Shown piece after piece: positions 37,093 through 45,965 of a stretch of DNA of 64,000 bases. The translations under genes were made by a program, and so were the position numbers. Numbering within the stretch: the first letter of the stretch is position 1; each line of letters starts with the position of its first letter. The stretch is taken from the NCBI RefSeq assembly GCF_012974865.1, contig NZ_CP043633.1:3593501-3657500 (forward strand). The letters run 5' to 3'. Source of the DNA: Nonlabens sp. Ci31. GTDB lineage: Bacteria; Bacteroidota; Bacteroidia; Flavobacteriales; Flavobacteriaceae. The notes below the pieces were generated by a model. It did no database searches. It saw only the letters and a list, made by a program, of their open reading frames with translations, and had not been told where the DNA came from.

Positions 37093-38337
37093 ATGTGTCG
37101 CAGTTCTTTCTTCTTATCAAATGGGTATGTATGTCTTAGCTTATGGGCAGTCCTATTTTCTAACATCGTATGCCTCGCACAAAAGGATTCCTTAACGGTA
37201 GACGTTAATGGGCTGTTAAAACCACATCTCGCGTCTACGCATCATTTTGGATTATTTTCTTCTCGCATGACGCAAAATTTTAAAGCGCGCGCGAGTACTA
37301 GCCCTCAACTGCATCTAGAAACTCAATCAGGAAATAATTTTCATGCTCCTGTACAGGCATTTCTTCCAGATGACCCAGAGTTACGAGCCCAATTTGCCGA
37401 CCAAACCTGGTATTTTAGAGTCTTTGATTTTGTAGATCAAGAAACGACTCCTGCACAGATAATGGACATTGAAATCGATGCGGTTTACAAAATCTATCGC
37501 CCGGCACTCACCTTGCCTTTAAACGATCATAATGAGATAAGAATAGGCTTGAGAGCTTTTCAAACAGTAAAAGGTGATTTCTTTGACTCCCCTTTTACCA
37601 ATGATGAATCTATTGAATGGTTTCACAGCAATATTGCTGGTGGTGAAGATCCTTTTGGTAGGAAATTTTATGGTGTGAATGAAGTGGCTGTGAATTACAC
37701 AGACCGCAATGGCAAGAGGTTGAATATGCAAGCTGGAGATATCATTCTAGGAGGTCTCGAACTGGCACACACTTATTATCCTCAATTAGAAAAATGGAAC
37801 GAGCGCCATCTTTTTTTTAACTTACAATCACAGATAGGCTGGAACACCAGTGCCTATAATAACTCACTGGACTTAGGGATAGGAATCAATACTATAAAAA
37901 AATACAACTTAAACACTAGAAGTAATCTTTGGTTCGGTTTGGGATATAGTGTGCTGTATAAAAATGCTATCGATGGAAGTGACAACCTCGATCTGGGAAA
38001 CAACCGGTTTTTAGGTTCTGGAGAAGTCATGGCACAATGGACCCATCAAACCTCAAAAGGCCACCAAAACATCATCGGGCTGAATTATCAAAATCAAACC
38101 TCTTACTTTAAAAAGGAAGAAGCGAACTATTTTCACCTCAAAGGAAATTATGCAGCCATCAACCAAGGATGGCATTATGGCTACACCACGCTTATTGAAA
38201 ATTTAAGCAGCTGGTCTATGTTATACACGCATGCACGACCTAAGATATCGTATACCATTTATGTCAAAGAGGACCTTAATGTCAATAATGCCCCAGATGT
38301 AGAGACAGGTATTTCTGTGCAAATTCCATTTTACTAA
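37093..38337 (+). CDS. secreted, probably outer-membrane beta-barrel protein
   Basis: A 414-residue protein with a signal-like N terminus (hydrophobic residues 13-28, cleavage likely near CLAQ) and a body of amphipathic strands rich in Asn, Tyr and Gly (for example LGLGYSVLYKNAIDG-like strands), ending with an aromatic residue (QIPFY), as outer-membrane barrels do. I do not recognise the family. The signal could also start at a later codon. Confidence 0.55.
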   Translation: MCRSSFFLSNGYVCLSLWAVLFSNIVCLAQKDSLTVDVNGLLKPHLASTHHFGLFSSRMTQNFKARASTSPQLHLETQSGNNFHAPVQAFLPDDPELRAQFADQTWYFRVFDFVDQETTPAQIMDIEIDAVYKIYRPALTLPLNDHNEIRIGLRAFQTVKGDFFDSPFTNDESIEWFHSNIAGGEDPFGRKFYGVNEVAVNYTDRNGKRLNMQAGDIILGGLELAHTYYPQLEKWNERHLFFNLQSQIGWNTSAYNNSLDLGIGINTIKKYNLNTRSNLWFGLGYSVLYKNAIDGSDNLDLGNNRFLGSGEVMAQWTHQTSKGHQNIIGLNYQNQTSYFKKEEANYFHLKGNYAAINQGWHYGYTTLIENLSSWSMLYTHARPKISYTIYVKEDLNVNNAPDVETGISVQIPFY

Positions 38338-38377
38338 ATAAGCACAGGTATACCAAAGGAATTAATTTTGTAAAAAA

Positions 38378-38422
38378 AAAAGCTTACCGGTTCCTAATTT
38401 ATGCCGAATTCAATAAGCTTTT
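38378..38422 (-). terminator. probable hairpin terminator after ssb copy A
   Basis: AAAAGCTTA and TAAGCTTTT arms are separated by about 27 bases; the minus strand continues in a run of T. The copy B terminator also starts AAAAGCTTAT. Confidence 0.55.
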
Positions 38423-38486
38423 CAAATTTCTAATCTTGAGATAACGAAAGCATATCCTGATAATTTGCTAGGGCGACTTTATGTAA

Positions 38487-38825
38487 TTAAACCTTAGTGT
38501 CTAGCATCAGTACTTGATCACAAACAACTTCTGTGGTGTATTGTTTCTCACCCTCTTTGTCTTCCCATTGTCTGGTGACTAGTTTTCCTTCTACTGCTAT
38601 TTTATTTCCTTTCTTCACATATTCAGAAATAATGTTTGCCGTAGCATTAAAGGCTACAATACGATGCCATTGTGTGTCTGTTACTTTCTCACCTAACTTG
38701 TTGGTATAACGGTCTGAGGTGGCAAGTGAGAACTTCACTAGTTTCTTGTCGTCGTTTAAATTTACGATTTCTGGATCCTGTCCAAGGTGTCCGATTAACT
38801 GTACTCTGTTGCTTAGATTGCTCAT
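38487..38825 (-). CDS. ssb: single-stranded DNA-binding protein, short form (copy A)
   Basis: A 112-residue protein made of just the SSB OB fold: SNRVQLIGHLGQDPEI, KFSLATSDRY, TQWHRIVAFNATANIISEYVKKG and KLVTRQWEDKEG. It ends QVLMLDTKV, so the acidic DDDIPF-type tail that recruits partner proteins is missing. It differs from copy B at 61016 by only about six residues, all but two in the last ten. The leader sequence is conserved too. It may be a specialised SSB, with the main tailed SSB elsewhere in the genome. Confidence 0.93.
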   Translation of the reverse strand: MSNLSNRVQLIGHLGQDPEIVNLNDDKKLVKFSLATSDRYTNKLGEKVTDTQWHRIVAFNATANIISEYVKKGNKIAVEGKLVTRQWEDKEGEKQYTTEVVCDQVLMLDTKV

Positions 38826-38923
38826 AATAAATTAGTTTGTATGGGTTAAAAAATAAATTACTGCCATCGTTTGTTTTTGATGACGGTGCAAAGATGTGAC
38901 AGTATTAAAGTTACAGTTGTATA

Positions 38924-38953
38924 TTAACCGTTTGTTTACGTTTATTTTCGTTT
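38924..38953 (-). promoter_or_regulatory. triple AAACG direct repeat upstream of ssb copy A
   Basis: On the minus strand three 10-base units, AAACGAAAAT, AAACGTAAAC and AAACGGTTAA, lie head to tail about 100 bases before the ATG. Ten-base spacing puts them on one face of the helix, as for cooperative binding by a regulator. The same array is at 60888-60917. Confidence 0.55.
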
Positions 38954-39085
38954 GTATTTAATTGATAATAACAAATAGTCTACTAACAATAGAACTAACT
39001 ATCATTAAAATATTTTTATTTAGTGTTGATTTTTATAGTTAGGTTTATAGGGAGTTATAAGTAATGCTTAAAATTCTGAAAACTA

Positions 39086-39879
39086 GTGAAAAAGACACTA
39101 TTTGAAATTACCAAAATAGACTGTCCTTTAGAGGAGCATCTAATCCGAATGAAATTGGATGGAATTTCAAGTATTGCCAATTTGGACTTTGATATTCCGA
39201 ATCGAAAATTGACTGTCTTTCACAACGGAGAAATTGAAAAAATCGAAAAGTCCGTTATCGAACTGAATTTAGGCGGAAAGAAAATCTCGACTGAACAAAC
39301 CGACCAAACAGAATTTGAAGAACAGAAAGACCAAAAAAATTACTTTGGTCTGTCCTTATCATAAATTTTGCCTTTTTTATCATCGAAATGACAACAGGAA
39401 TGATCTCAAAATCTATGGGACTTGTTGCCGATAGTTTAGATATGCTTGCAGACAGTTTTGTGTACGGAATTAGTTTGTTTGCTATAGGCGGAACCTTAAT
39501 CAAGAAAAAACGGATTGCAAAACTTGCTGGATATTTTCAAATCACACTTTCGATTATCGGATTTATGGAAGTTATAAGGAGATTTTTTGGAGACGAAAAA
39601 CTTCCAGATTTTTCGACCATGATTATTGTTTCTATTTTTGCACTTATTGCAAATGGGATTTGCCTGTACATTTTACCAAAGTCCAAAAGCAAAGAAGAGG
39701 CACATATGAAAGCGGGTATGATTTTTACCTCAAATGACGTCATTATTAATTTAGGAGTAATAATCGGTGGAATTTTAGTAAATTATTGGAGTTCCAATAA
39801 ACCTGATTTGATTGTAGGGACAATCGTTTTTGTTTTGGTAATTCAAGGAGCGTTTCGGATACTTAAATTGAGCAAGTGA
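39086..39879 (+). pseudogene. cation-efflux (CDF) family transporter gene with a one-base frameshift
   Basis: From GTG 39086 the frame gives MKKTLFEITKIDCPLEEH, the soluble N-terminal part. It then leaves frame after EQKDQK at a run of seven A (39333-39339) and stops at 39364. The next frame, starting before the run, gives KKLLWSVLIINFAFFIIEMTTG and continues through the transmembrane part (SMGLVADSLDMLADSF near 39410) to AFRILKLSK at 39879. With eight A the two parts join into one product of about 264 residues. Either slippage restores it, the gene is dead, or the run was miscounted. It belongs to an accessory island. Confidence 0.75.
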
Positions 39880-40023
39880 GCACAAAGCACTGCTTAAAAC
39901 AATGTTTATAAAATATGGCAATTAAACCCTTAATCAAAAGTTATTGCGTGTTTGTGAAGACCTGTAGATTTTTAAATTTGGTTGGTGTATCACCCGGAAA
40001 GTTAGCGTCTATTTGCATGCTAG

Positions 40024-40040
40024 GTCTCCTATAAGGAGGC
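40024..40040 (+). promoter_or_regulatory. stable hairpin in the SMR gene leader
   Basis: A 7-bp stem, GTCTCCT with AGGAGGC (one G-U pair), with a 3-base loop, 75 bases before ATG 40115. The region from about 39960 could be a structured leader. I could not match it to a guanidine riboswitch class by eye. Confidence 0.3.
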
Positions 40041-40114
40041 ATTACCCTTAATACAAGAATCCAAGAATGCGAAGAAAATTATATGCAACAAATCAGATAA
40101 ACCAAAAATTGACT

Positions 40115-40441
40115 ATGAATTGGATGATATTAATTATAGCAGGACTCTTTGAGGTAGCTTTTGCTGCTTGTCTTGGAAAAGCAAAAGAAACTACAGGCAC
40201 TGAAGCAAATTACTGGTACATTGGTTTTTTAGTATGTTTATCAATCAGTATGATATTACTTGTAAAGGCAACTCGCGAATTACCAATTGGGACTGCTTAC
40301 GCTGTGTGGACAGGAATAGGTGCCGTTGGGACAGTGCTATTAGGAATTCTAATATTTAAAGAACCTACTACATTTTGGCGACTATTTTTTATTTCTACGT
40401 TAATAGCTTCGGTAGTAGGATTAAAAATAGTCTCCAATTAA
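40115..40441 (+). CDS. small multidrug resistance (SMR) family exporter, SugE/Gdx-like
   Basis: A 108-residue, four-helix membrane protein starting MNWMILIIAGLFEVAFAACL, with the essential Glu in helix 1 (FEVAFA), TGIGAVGTVLLGILIFKE in helix 3-4 and a C-terminal helix. The pattern fits SugE/Gdx guanidinium exporters better than EmrE, but that is judged by eye. An upstream in-frame start (40067) is less likely. It sits in an accessory island after a broken cation-efflux gene. Confidence 0.85.
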   Translation: MNWMILIIAGLFEVAFAACLGKAKETTGTEANYWYIGFLVCLSISMILLVKATRELPIGTAYAVWTGIGAVGTVLLGILIFKEPTTFWRLFFISTLIASVVGLKIVSN

Positions 40442-40727
40442 AAAAATAGTATTAGAATAAACTAGATAAACCTTAGCATCAAAAAGGGCGCTGATCATTA
40501 GGCTCAGTTAAAGTAGTGTATCCAACGATTTATGTAAAAAAGGATGATGTTGTTAAAATAAAGGCTCTTACTTCGTGTAAGACTCCCAGCTACGTTCGAA
40601 AAAGAGATACTTCGTAATCGCCTAATTTGAATCAACCAGCCGCTTGGTGCATTTAGAAACAAGTGGCGTCAAAAAACTCAACTGACAAATAATAGGTTGG
40701 TATCATCATTTTGCAGAAAAAACAATA

Positions 40728-41284
40728 ATGGATAAGGAGAAAATAGAACGACTGAAAAAGCAAAGACTGCTTCTGCAAAAAGAAGAACGATTAAAAACAT
40801 TGCGAAAACGGATTTCGCTTCAACTGGATTATTTAGATCATCAGAAATATAATTACAAGATATATTATGAGAATCAACATTTAGATTGGATCGGTAAAAA
40901 TATACCTTTACGCAAAAGAGACGGATACAATGGCTTATATCATTATCAAATAGATGTGGATGCTACAAATCCAAATGATCCATCTGAATATTGTGATTCA
41001 GATCATTTGTGTATAGCTAAAATAAGAGAGCAATTCCTAACCATACAAACCAAAGACAGCCTACTTACAGTTGTTGTGATGCTGGTGATCCTGAGATAGA
41101 AATTTCGGTTGAAGCATTAGTATCTCAACCTTTAACGTTCTTTTCTAATCCTGAAACATGGGTGCTTACAAAAGATAAAAGCTGGATTATTGAATACATC
41201 TGGAATCAAGAAGTGATTTATTTCATTCAAATTCAAAATATGAAACCCGTTTTAATTAAAAAAATCATAATCCAGCAGCAATAA
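40728..41284 (+). pseudogene. frameshifted gene of unknown function
   Basis: From ATG 40728 a charged coiled-coil-like start (KIERLKKQRLLLQKEERLK) runs to SDHLCIAKIREQF near 41039. The annotated frame then gives LTIQTKDS... and stops at 41099, whereas the -1 frame continues fluently: PNHTNQRQPTYSCCDAGDPE, later TWVLTKDKSWIIEYIWNQEV, to TAA 41284. A one-base loss near 41040 explains this. The full product would be about 185 residues with a Cys-Cys motif. Family not recognised. Confidence 0.6.
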
Positions 41285-41382
41285 CAAACTGGCAAGACCA
41301 AAGGAGTCCATAAAACAAAACTATTATATCTTACAGAAAGGCTGGTGTACTTTTCTTTTGTGATGAACATAAGAGTCCATAG

Positions 41383-41553
41383 AAAACTTTAAACGCTATC
41401 CAATACCAGCTAAAAATATGGGGTGTAAATGATATTTATGAAAAGAACATTAATGTCATTCACCCCTTATACACTACTTTACAGGTTTTAAAAAAGTGCC
41501 CCTTATGTAAAAAACTCAAAAGAGTATCTCAGGGATTAACATTCATATTCTGA
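41383..41553 (+). pseudogene. gene remnant with a CxxC motif
   Basis: A start-less frame of 56 codons (NAIQYQLKIWGVNDIYEKN, later KKCPLCKKLKRVSQG) lies within the 343-base stretch 41285-41626, which has no intact gene. An imperfect inverted repeat (GGGGTG at 41420 and CACCCC at 41461) lies within it. Confidence 0.35.
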
Positions 41554-41626
41554 TTTTAAGACAGTATTAATAAGGTTTCGGTATTAAACCTCTATTCTGT
41601 CAGAGAATATCAAAAACAATCATATT

Positions 41627-41815
41627 ATGAGTACAACATTTTTAAATACCAAGACAAGAGGGATTACCAAGACTGTAGCTGAATTTTCCAAACAGGATGG
41701 TCAGAGCAATAAGGAGTTCCGTGAATTTATAAGTGAACAAGTTGTGGAACACAGGAAAGAGGGAATGGATGTATTCAAATCCCCGAGACCAGGAGATCTC
41801 CGAGAAATCGAATAA
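41627..41815 (+). CDS. small hypothetical protein
   Basis: A 62-residue, charged soluble protein (KTVAEFSKQDGQSNKEFREF; then VEHRKEGMDVFKSPRPGDLR). Not recognised. It has no signal or membrane segment. A strong terminator follows 40 bases later, supporting a real transcription unit. Confidence 0.5.
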   Translation: MSTTFLNTKTRGITKTVAEFSKQDGQSNKEFREFISEQVVEHRKEGMDVFKSPRPGDLREIE

Positions 41816-41856
41816 CTTTCTATGCACTACATAAAGAGTAGTAAATAACAAAAAGT

Positions 41857-41891
41857 AAAAAGGCTATTTAGGCAATCTAAATAGCCTTTTT
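41857..41891 (+). terminator. hairpin terminator after the 62-residue gene
   Basis: AAAAAGGCTATTTAG pairs with CTAAATAGCCTTTTT, loop GCAAT, and T-rich sequence follows. Confidence 0.85.
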
Positions 41892-42112
41892 CTTTGAGGT
41901 ATAATTAAAAAATGTAAAACATAAACCTAAACACAATTTGTAAACTTTAGGGCTAAACCGAATGGTTAATGTACTTTTATCAAGTTGTAAAATCTTGAGG
42001 ATTTTACTTAAAAGAACAAAAGGCTTTGAATAGATGCCGATAAATAAGCAAAAGTGCCTCTTGCTTGCTCATCACTACTAGTTCTAGCAACTTCGTATAA
42101 ACCATTACAAAA

Positions 42113-43402
42113 ATGACAAAGCAAAATAGGATCATTACATTAATTGCTATCGCAGGAATGCTCAGTCTTGTCTCCTGCAGCAGCAAGTTATCACCCACTA
42201 CAAAAAAAGCAACTACTTTAAATTCGGAATCGGCTCTTAAAAAACCCTATGTTATATTGATTTCCCTAGATGGTTTTCGTTGGGATTATGTAGATAAATA
42301 TAGGCCTCCCAACTTGATCAATTTTATTTCCAAAGGTGTTGAAGCAAAATCATTAATACCCTCCTATCCTTCTAAGACCTTTCCGAATCACTATAGCATT
42401 GCAACGGGTATGTACCCAGATAAACATGGTATCATAGGCAATATTTTCTACAGCTATAAAAAAGAGGCTACTTATAACATTCGGAATCGAAAAATGGCCG
42501 AAGACGGCAGTTTTTACGGAGGTTCTCCCATATGGATAGAAGCAAATAAAGCATCGATGGTGACGGCCAGTTACTTCTTTGTGGGTACAGAAGCAAACAT
42601 TCAAGGAATGACACCTACCTATTACTATAAATACGATGGTAGTATAAAAAATGAAGATCGTGTTGCTCAAGCCGTAAAATGGTTGAAGATGCCAGCTGAA
42701 AATAGACCCCATTTAATTACTATGTACTTTAGTGATATGGATGATGCAGGTCATAATTTTAGTCCGTCCAATGAGGAGAAGCTAAAAGACAAACTACTGG
42801 CTTTAGATAAAAACTTAGGCGATCTATTTAATGGTGTAATAGCAACAGGACTGCCTGTGAACATCATCATCGTTTCAGATCACGGCATGGCAAATCAACC
42901 TGTCAAGAACCTTATACCAATAGATGACATTCAAAACGACAGCTTGTTTTTAACCATTAATAACGGCTCCATTGTAAATATTCATCCAAAAAAAAATGTC
43001 GATACCAACTCTTTGTTTAAAGATTTAAAACAAAAAGAAAATCATTTTAAAATCTATAAAACTAAAGACACTCCTGGTTTTGAAAAAATACCAACTAATA
43101 AAGACTGGGGTTCCTTCCAACTAGTGCCTAATTCTGGCTATTATTTTTCGACTAAAAAAAGTATAGCAGCAAGAATTGAGAAAAACATAACAACTATAGG
43201 TGTACACGGCTTTGATACCAAATACAAAGATATGCATGGTATCTTCTATGCGAATGGTCCTGCTTTTAAAAATAATTACGAGATACCAGCAGTAAAAAAT
43301 ATTCATATATACCCGTTAATGTGTAGGATATTAGGACTGGACATTCCAAAAGATATTGACGGAGATTTAGACCAAATAAAAAGTGTTTTAAAAACTGATT
43401 AA
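42113..43402 (+). CDS. ectonucleotide pyrophosphatase/phosphodiesterase-type lipoprotein
   Basis: A 429-residue protein with lipobox LSLVSC (Cys about residue 22) and an alkaline-phosphatase-fold domain of the NPP branch. Seen: metal and nucleophile region SLDGFRWDY ... PSYPSKTFPNHYSIATGMYP (nucleophile Thr in KTFPNH), SDMDDAGHNF, VSDHGM and GVHGFDT. NPP enzymes cleave nucleotide or lipid phosphodiesters, needing two zinc ions; the substrate is unknown. Outer-membrane or periplasmic. Single gene. Confidence 0.9.
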   Translation: MTKQNRIITLIAIAGMLSLVSCSSKLSPTTKKATTLNSESALKKPYVILISLDGFRWDYVDKYRPPNLINFISKGVEAKSLIPSYPSKTFPNHYSIATGMYPDKHGIIGNIFYSYKKEATYNIRNRKMAEDGSFYGGSPIWIEANKASMVTASYFFVGTEANIQGMTPTYYYKYDGSIKNEDRVAQAVKWLKMPAENRPHLITMYFSDMDDAGHNFSPSNEEKLKDKLLALDKNLGDLFNGVIATGLPVNIIIVSDHGMANQPVKNLIPIDDIQNDSLFLTINNGSIVNIHPKKNVDTNSLFKDLKQKENHFKIYKTKDTPGFEKIPTNKDWGSFQLVPNSGYYFSTKKSIAARIEKNITTIGVHGFDTKYKDMHGIFYANGPAFKNNYEIPAVKNIHIYPLMCRILGLDIPKDIDGDLDQIKSVLKTD

Positions 43403-43552
43403 TGTTCTATAAAGTGAATGGTATCCTTTAGAAGCATCAAAGGTTTATAAAAATCGGGGCCAAACAATGGTGACCCTAAGCCCTATTTTAAGAAAATAAA
43501 TGCGCCGGGATCGATTCAAAAGCTAGCATAAGCACTGCTTAAAAAATAAAAA

Positions 43553-43582
43553 AAGCTTAAGGATGCTGGCATCCTTAAGCTT
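43553..43582. terminator. bidirectional hairpin terminator
   Basis: A perfect 14-bp stem (AAGCTTAAGGATGC with GCATCCTTAAGCTT, loop TG) lies between convergent genes. The A run on the left gives a T run for leftward transcripts. Confidence 0.85.
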
Positions 43583-43649
43583 AAAGTTATAAATATAATC
43601 CGTTATAAGTGTATAGGGATTATTTAGGGCAAGAACATTTACTTGCCTT

Positions 43650-44090
43650 TTAATTTCCTTCACTTAATGAAAAACTTCCGTCTCCATTAAATAAGGTTAG
43701 TGTGATGGTGATCGACCAATTCCCTGGTGTACCTGATGAGGTTACACCTGAAAAGGTATCAGGTTCAGATGCTCCACTTAAGGACCTGTTTAATACCATA
43801 TTCCCAGTTGCATCAAATACCTGCATTTGAAATGTTCCCTCAGAAGTAGCTGTAATATCAGCATTATAATCTGCTGTATTTAGTGAATTTTGCCACATAA
43901 AGGTTCTGCTTGAACTCCCCCTAGTGCCGGTAAAGTCACCATTAATATCTCCAACGAAGTCATCGTCGCTGCCTATTAAAACCGAACCGTTTACACTAAT
44001 TTCAGCCACCTGCGGGACATCATCGTCACTACAGCTAGCAAGATTCAAACATGTAACGGCGAAAGCCGCTATGAATAAATTCTTTAACAT
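43650..44090 (-). CDS. hypothetical lipoprotein
   Basis: A 146-residue protein with lipobox LNLASC (Cys about residue 20, start MLKNLFIAAF). The mature part is acidic and rich in Gly, Ser, Thr and Asn, like small extracellular beta proteins. Not recognised. The frame also opens at ATG 44105. The 300 bases upstream contain no gene. Confidence 0.65.
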   Translation of the reverse strand: MLKNLFIAAFAVTCLNLASCSDDDVPQVAEISVNGSVLIGSDDDFVGDINGDFTGTRGSSSRTFMWQNSLNTADYNADITATSEGTFQMQVFDATGNMVLNRSLSGASEPDTFSGVTSSGTPGNWSITITLTLFNGDGSFSLSEGN

Positions 44091-44105
44091 TTTGATTTGA
44101 AACAT

Positions 44106-44406
44106 AATTTTAAATTTTTAAATTAGTAATTCTACTATTAAAACAACTCAAGACTTAAATATCCCATTCCACAAAATAAAATTTTACAAAAAATAAGGTA
44201 ATCATATATAAAACAGCACTTTAATTTTATAATACCTGCTATTTAATTTTTAATATTGTCTAAAAGTGTGCCTATTGGAATGAATATACGTAGCCCTATT
44301 AGCATATTTTACTACCATAAATAAATTATTAAGGTCATTATCAGATATAAAAATTTGATATCATACAGATATAAAAAATAATTCGAAGTGTTTTTATCCC
44401 ATTCCT
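44106..44406. other. AT-rich divergent intergenic region
   Basis: No coding signal seen. It must hold the promoters of the two divergent genes, but I could not assign a clear TAnnTTTG box. Confidence 0.4.
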
Positions 44407-45027
44407 ATGCCAGAGGTAGCAGTGATCATAAAACAAATTATTAAATTGCTCTTATATTCACAGCGCGACCTAATAACTAAAAAATATAAATTGACTTATT
44501 ACAAATTGTACTCATTGGGTACTAGATTCTTATCTAAAGCCACCCTTTTTAAATATGGATTAAACTGGTCACCGATGTACAGAAAAAGTACCGCTAAAAT
44601 AATCGACGTATCACCTGATTTATTGCATGTAAAAATGAAATTACCTATCAGCTGGAGGAATAAAAACTATATGAACTCCATATTTGGTGGTAGTATATAT
44701 GCTTCCGTAGATCCGATACCTATGTTTCAATTGATCAATCTTATTGGAGATCATTATGTAGTTTGGGACAAGGCAGCTAACATTAAATTTAAGAAACCCG
44801 CTAAAGAAAACTTATACGCAGAATTTCTATACTCAGAAAATGAGCTTGAACAAATCGAAGAACTAGTGAAGCGTGATAACGAAATTGAAATCGTTAAAAT
44901 GGTGCAAATGACCAACAAAAGCGGTGCTAAAGTATATTGCGAAATAGAAAAAACAATCTATGTTGCAAACAAAGAATTCTATAAGAGGAAAAGAAAAAAC
45001 CAAGATAGAACATCAATAGAGCCGTGA
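44407..45027 (+). CDS. DUF4442 hot-dog-fold protein
   Basis: A 206-residue protein of the DUF4442 family (hot-dog thioesterase-like fold). Seen: MKLPISWRNKNYMNSIFGGSI with the family's NxxxxxFGG block and MVQMTNKSGAKVYCEIEKT. The first 45 residues are longer than usual and basic. Activity unproven. Convergent with the methyltransferase gene 18 bases away. Confidence 0.78.
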   Translation: MPEVAVIIKQIIKLLLYSQRDLITKKYKLTYYKLYSLGTRFLSKATLFKYGLNWSPMYRKSTAKIIDVSPDLLHVKMKLPISWRNKNYMNSIFGGSIYASVDPIPMFQLINLIGDHYVVWDKAANIKFKKPAKENLYAEFLYSENELEQIEELVKRDNEIEIVKMVQMTNKSGAKVYCEIEKTIYVANKEFYKRKRKNQDRTSIEP

Positions 45028-45044
45028 GCAAAAAACATTCAGCT

Positions 45045-45725
45045 TTAATAAACTTTATAAAGCGTTGTCACTAGAACTCCTTTCCCTTTTTCTAATCTAG
45101 TAGAAAGTAGTTGTTGTACGTCTTTTACCTTAAAATAAAACGGCGCTTCTAATACGTTTAATCCGCTTTGTTTTTTAAGTCTAATACCTTGACCTGAAGT
45201 GATATCCTTGTTAGGTATAAAGTCTCCTTCAGGTAAATGCTCGGTTAGCATGACATATTTATAAGCTCTTAACTGATCTAGGATACTTTGAATTTCGGAA
45301 TTAGATAGGTGTTGTAATACTTGTCTTAGTAAAGCACAGTCTGCTGCAGGTAAACGGTCAACTGCAAGATCTAGGCAATAAAATTTTAAATTTTCTTTTT
45401 GGAACATCTTTTTATTGTGTGCTATCACATTGGAAGCCACATCAACACCTATATAGTTCTTTGTATGTTGTACTAATTGTTTGCCTATATTAAAATCCCC
45501 ACAACCCAAATCGCAAACGGAAATAGGATCTTGAAAAGATGTCAAAAACAAGGCGACTGTATTTATATAAGGGTCTACTATATATGGATGATGTGATCCA
45601 CTTCCAGAATAATAAGGAGCAGTAGTAGTCGTTCCCCATAATCCCTTCTCATAAATCTGCTCCATAGCAGCCTTAGTAGGCCAAGGTTTCTTAATTCTTT
45701 GCTTTTCACTATCCCTATTATTCAT
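45045..45725 (-). CDS. class I SAM-dependent methyltransferase
   Basis: A 226-residue protein. Motif I VCDLGCGDFNIGKQL near residue 73, motif II YIGVDVASNVI, then CALLRQVLQHLSNSEI as in methyltransferase domain families acting on small molecules. The N terminus has IYEKGLWGTTTTAPYYSGSG, resembling glycan or FkbM-like neighbours but not decisive. Substrate unknown. Single gene. Confidence 0.8.
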   Translation of the reverse strand: MNNRDSEKQRIKKPWPTKAAMEQIYEKGLWGTTTTAPYYSGSGSHHPYIVDPYINTVALFLTSFQDPISVCDLGCGDFNIGKQLVQHTKNYIGVDVASNVIAHNKKMFQKENLKFYCLDLAVDRLPAADCALLRQVLQHLSNSEIQSILDQLRAYKYVMLTEHLPEGDFIPNKDITSGQGIRLKKQSGLNVLEAPFYFKVKDVQQLLSTRLEKGKGVLVTTLYKVY

Positions 45726-45918
45726 ACCTCTTTTATAAGATCAAGATAAGCTATAAATCAATGATGCATACCAACAAATCTATATCTTGTCATGGAAAAA
45801 AAATCATCCACATGACAACCCATTTAAAAAAAGATAGTATGGAGGGCTAACACAACTGAGGAATCTAAGAAAATAATTGAACCAATAATACACCTCTTTT
45901 TATAGCAAAAAAACACCT

Positions 45919-45950
45919 TTGATAAATATCAATTATCATTTGTACATTTG
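45919..45950 (+). promoter_or_regulatory. canonical promoter of the DUF6588 gene
   Basis: TTG at 45919-45921 and TACATTTG at 45943-45950 are separated by 21 bases, as in the Bacteroidota -33/-7 consensus. The ATG at 45966 follows after 15 bases. Confidence 0.65.
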
Positions 45951-45965
45951 ACAATTAGCACTTTT

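Noticed and set aside
37093..38337. LpxR-like (lipid A deacylase) function
   Set aside because: The product looks like an outer-membrane barrel but I could not see the LpxR catalytic motif, so no function was named.
42004..42198. 64-codon minus-strand frame
   Set aside because: Overlaps the signal region of the phosphodiesterase gene and has no protein character.
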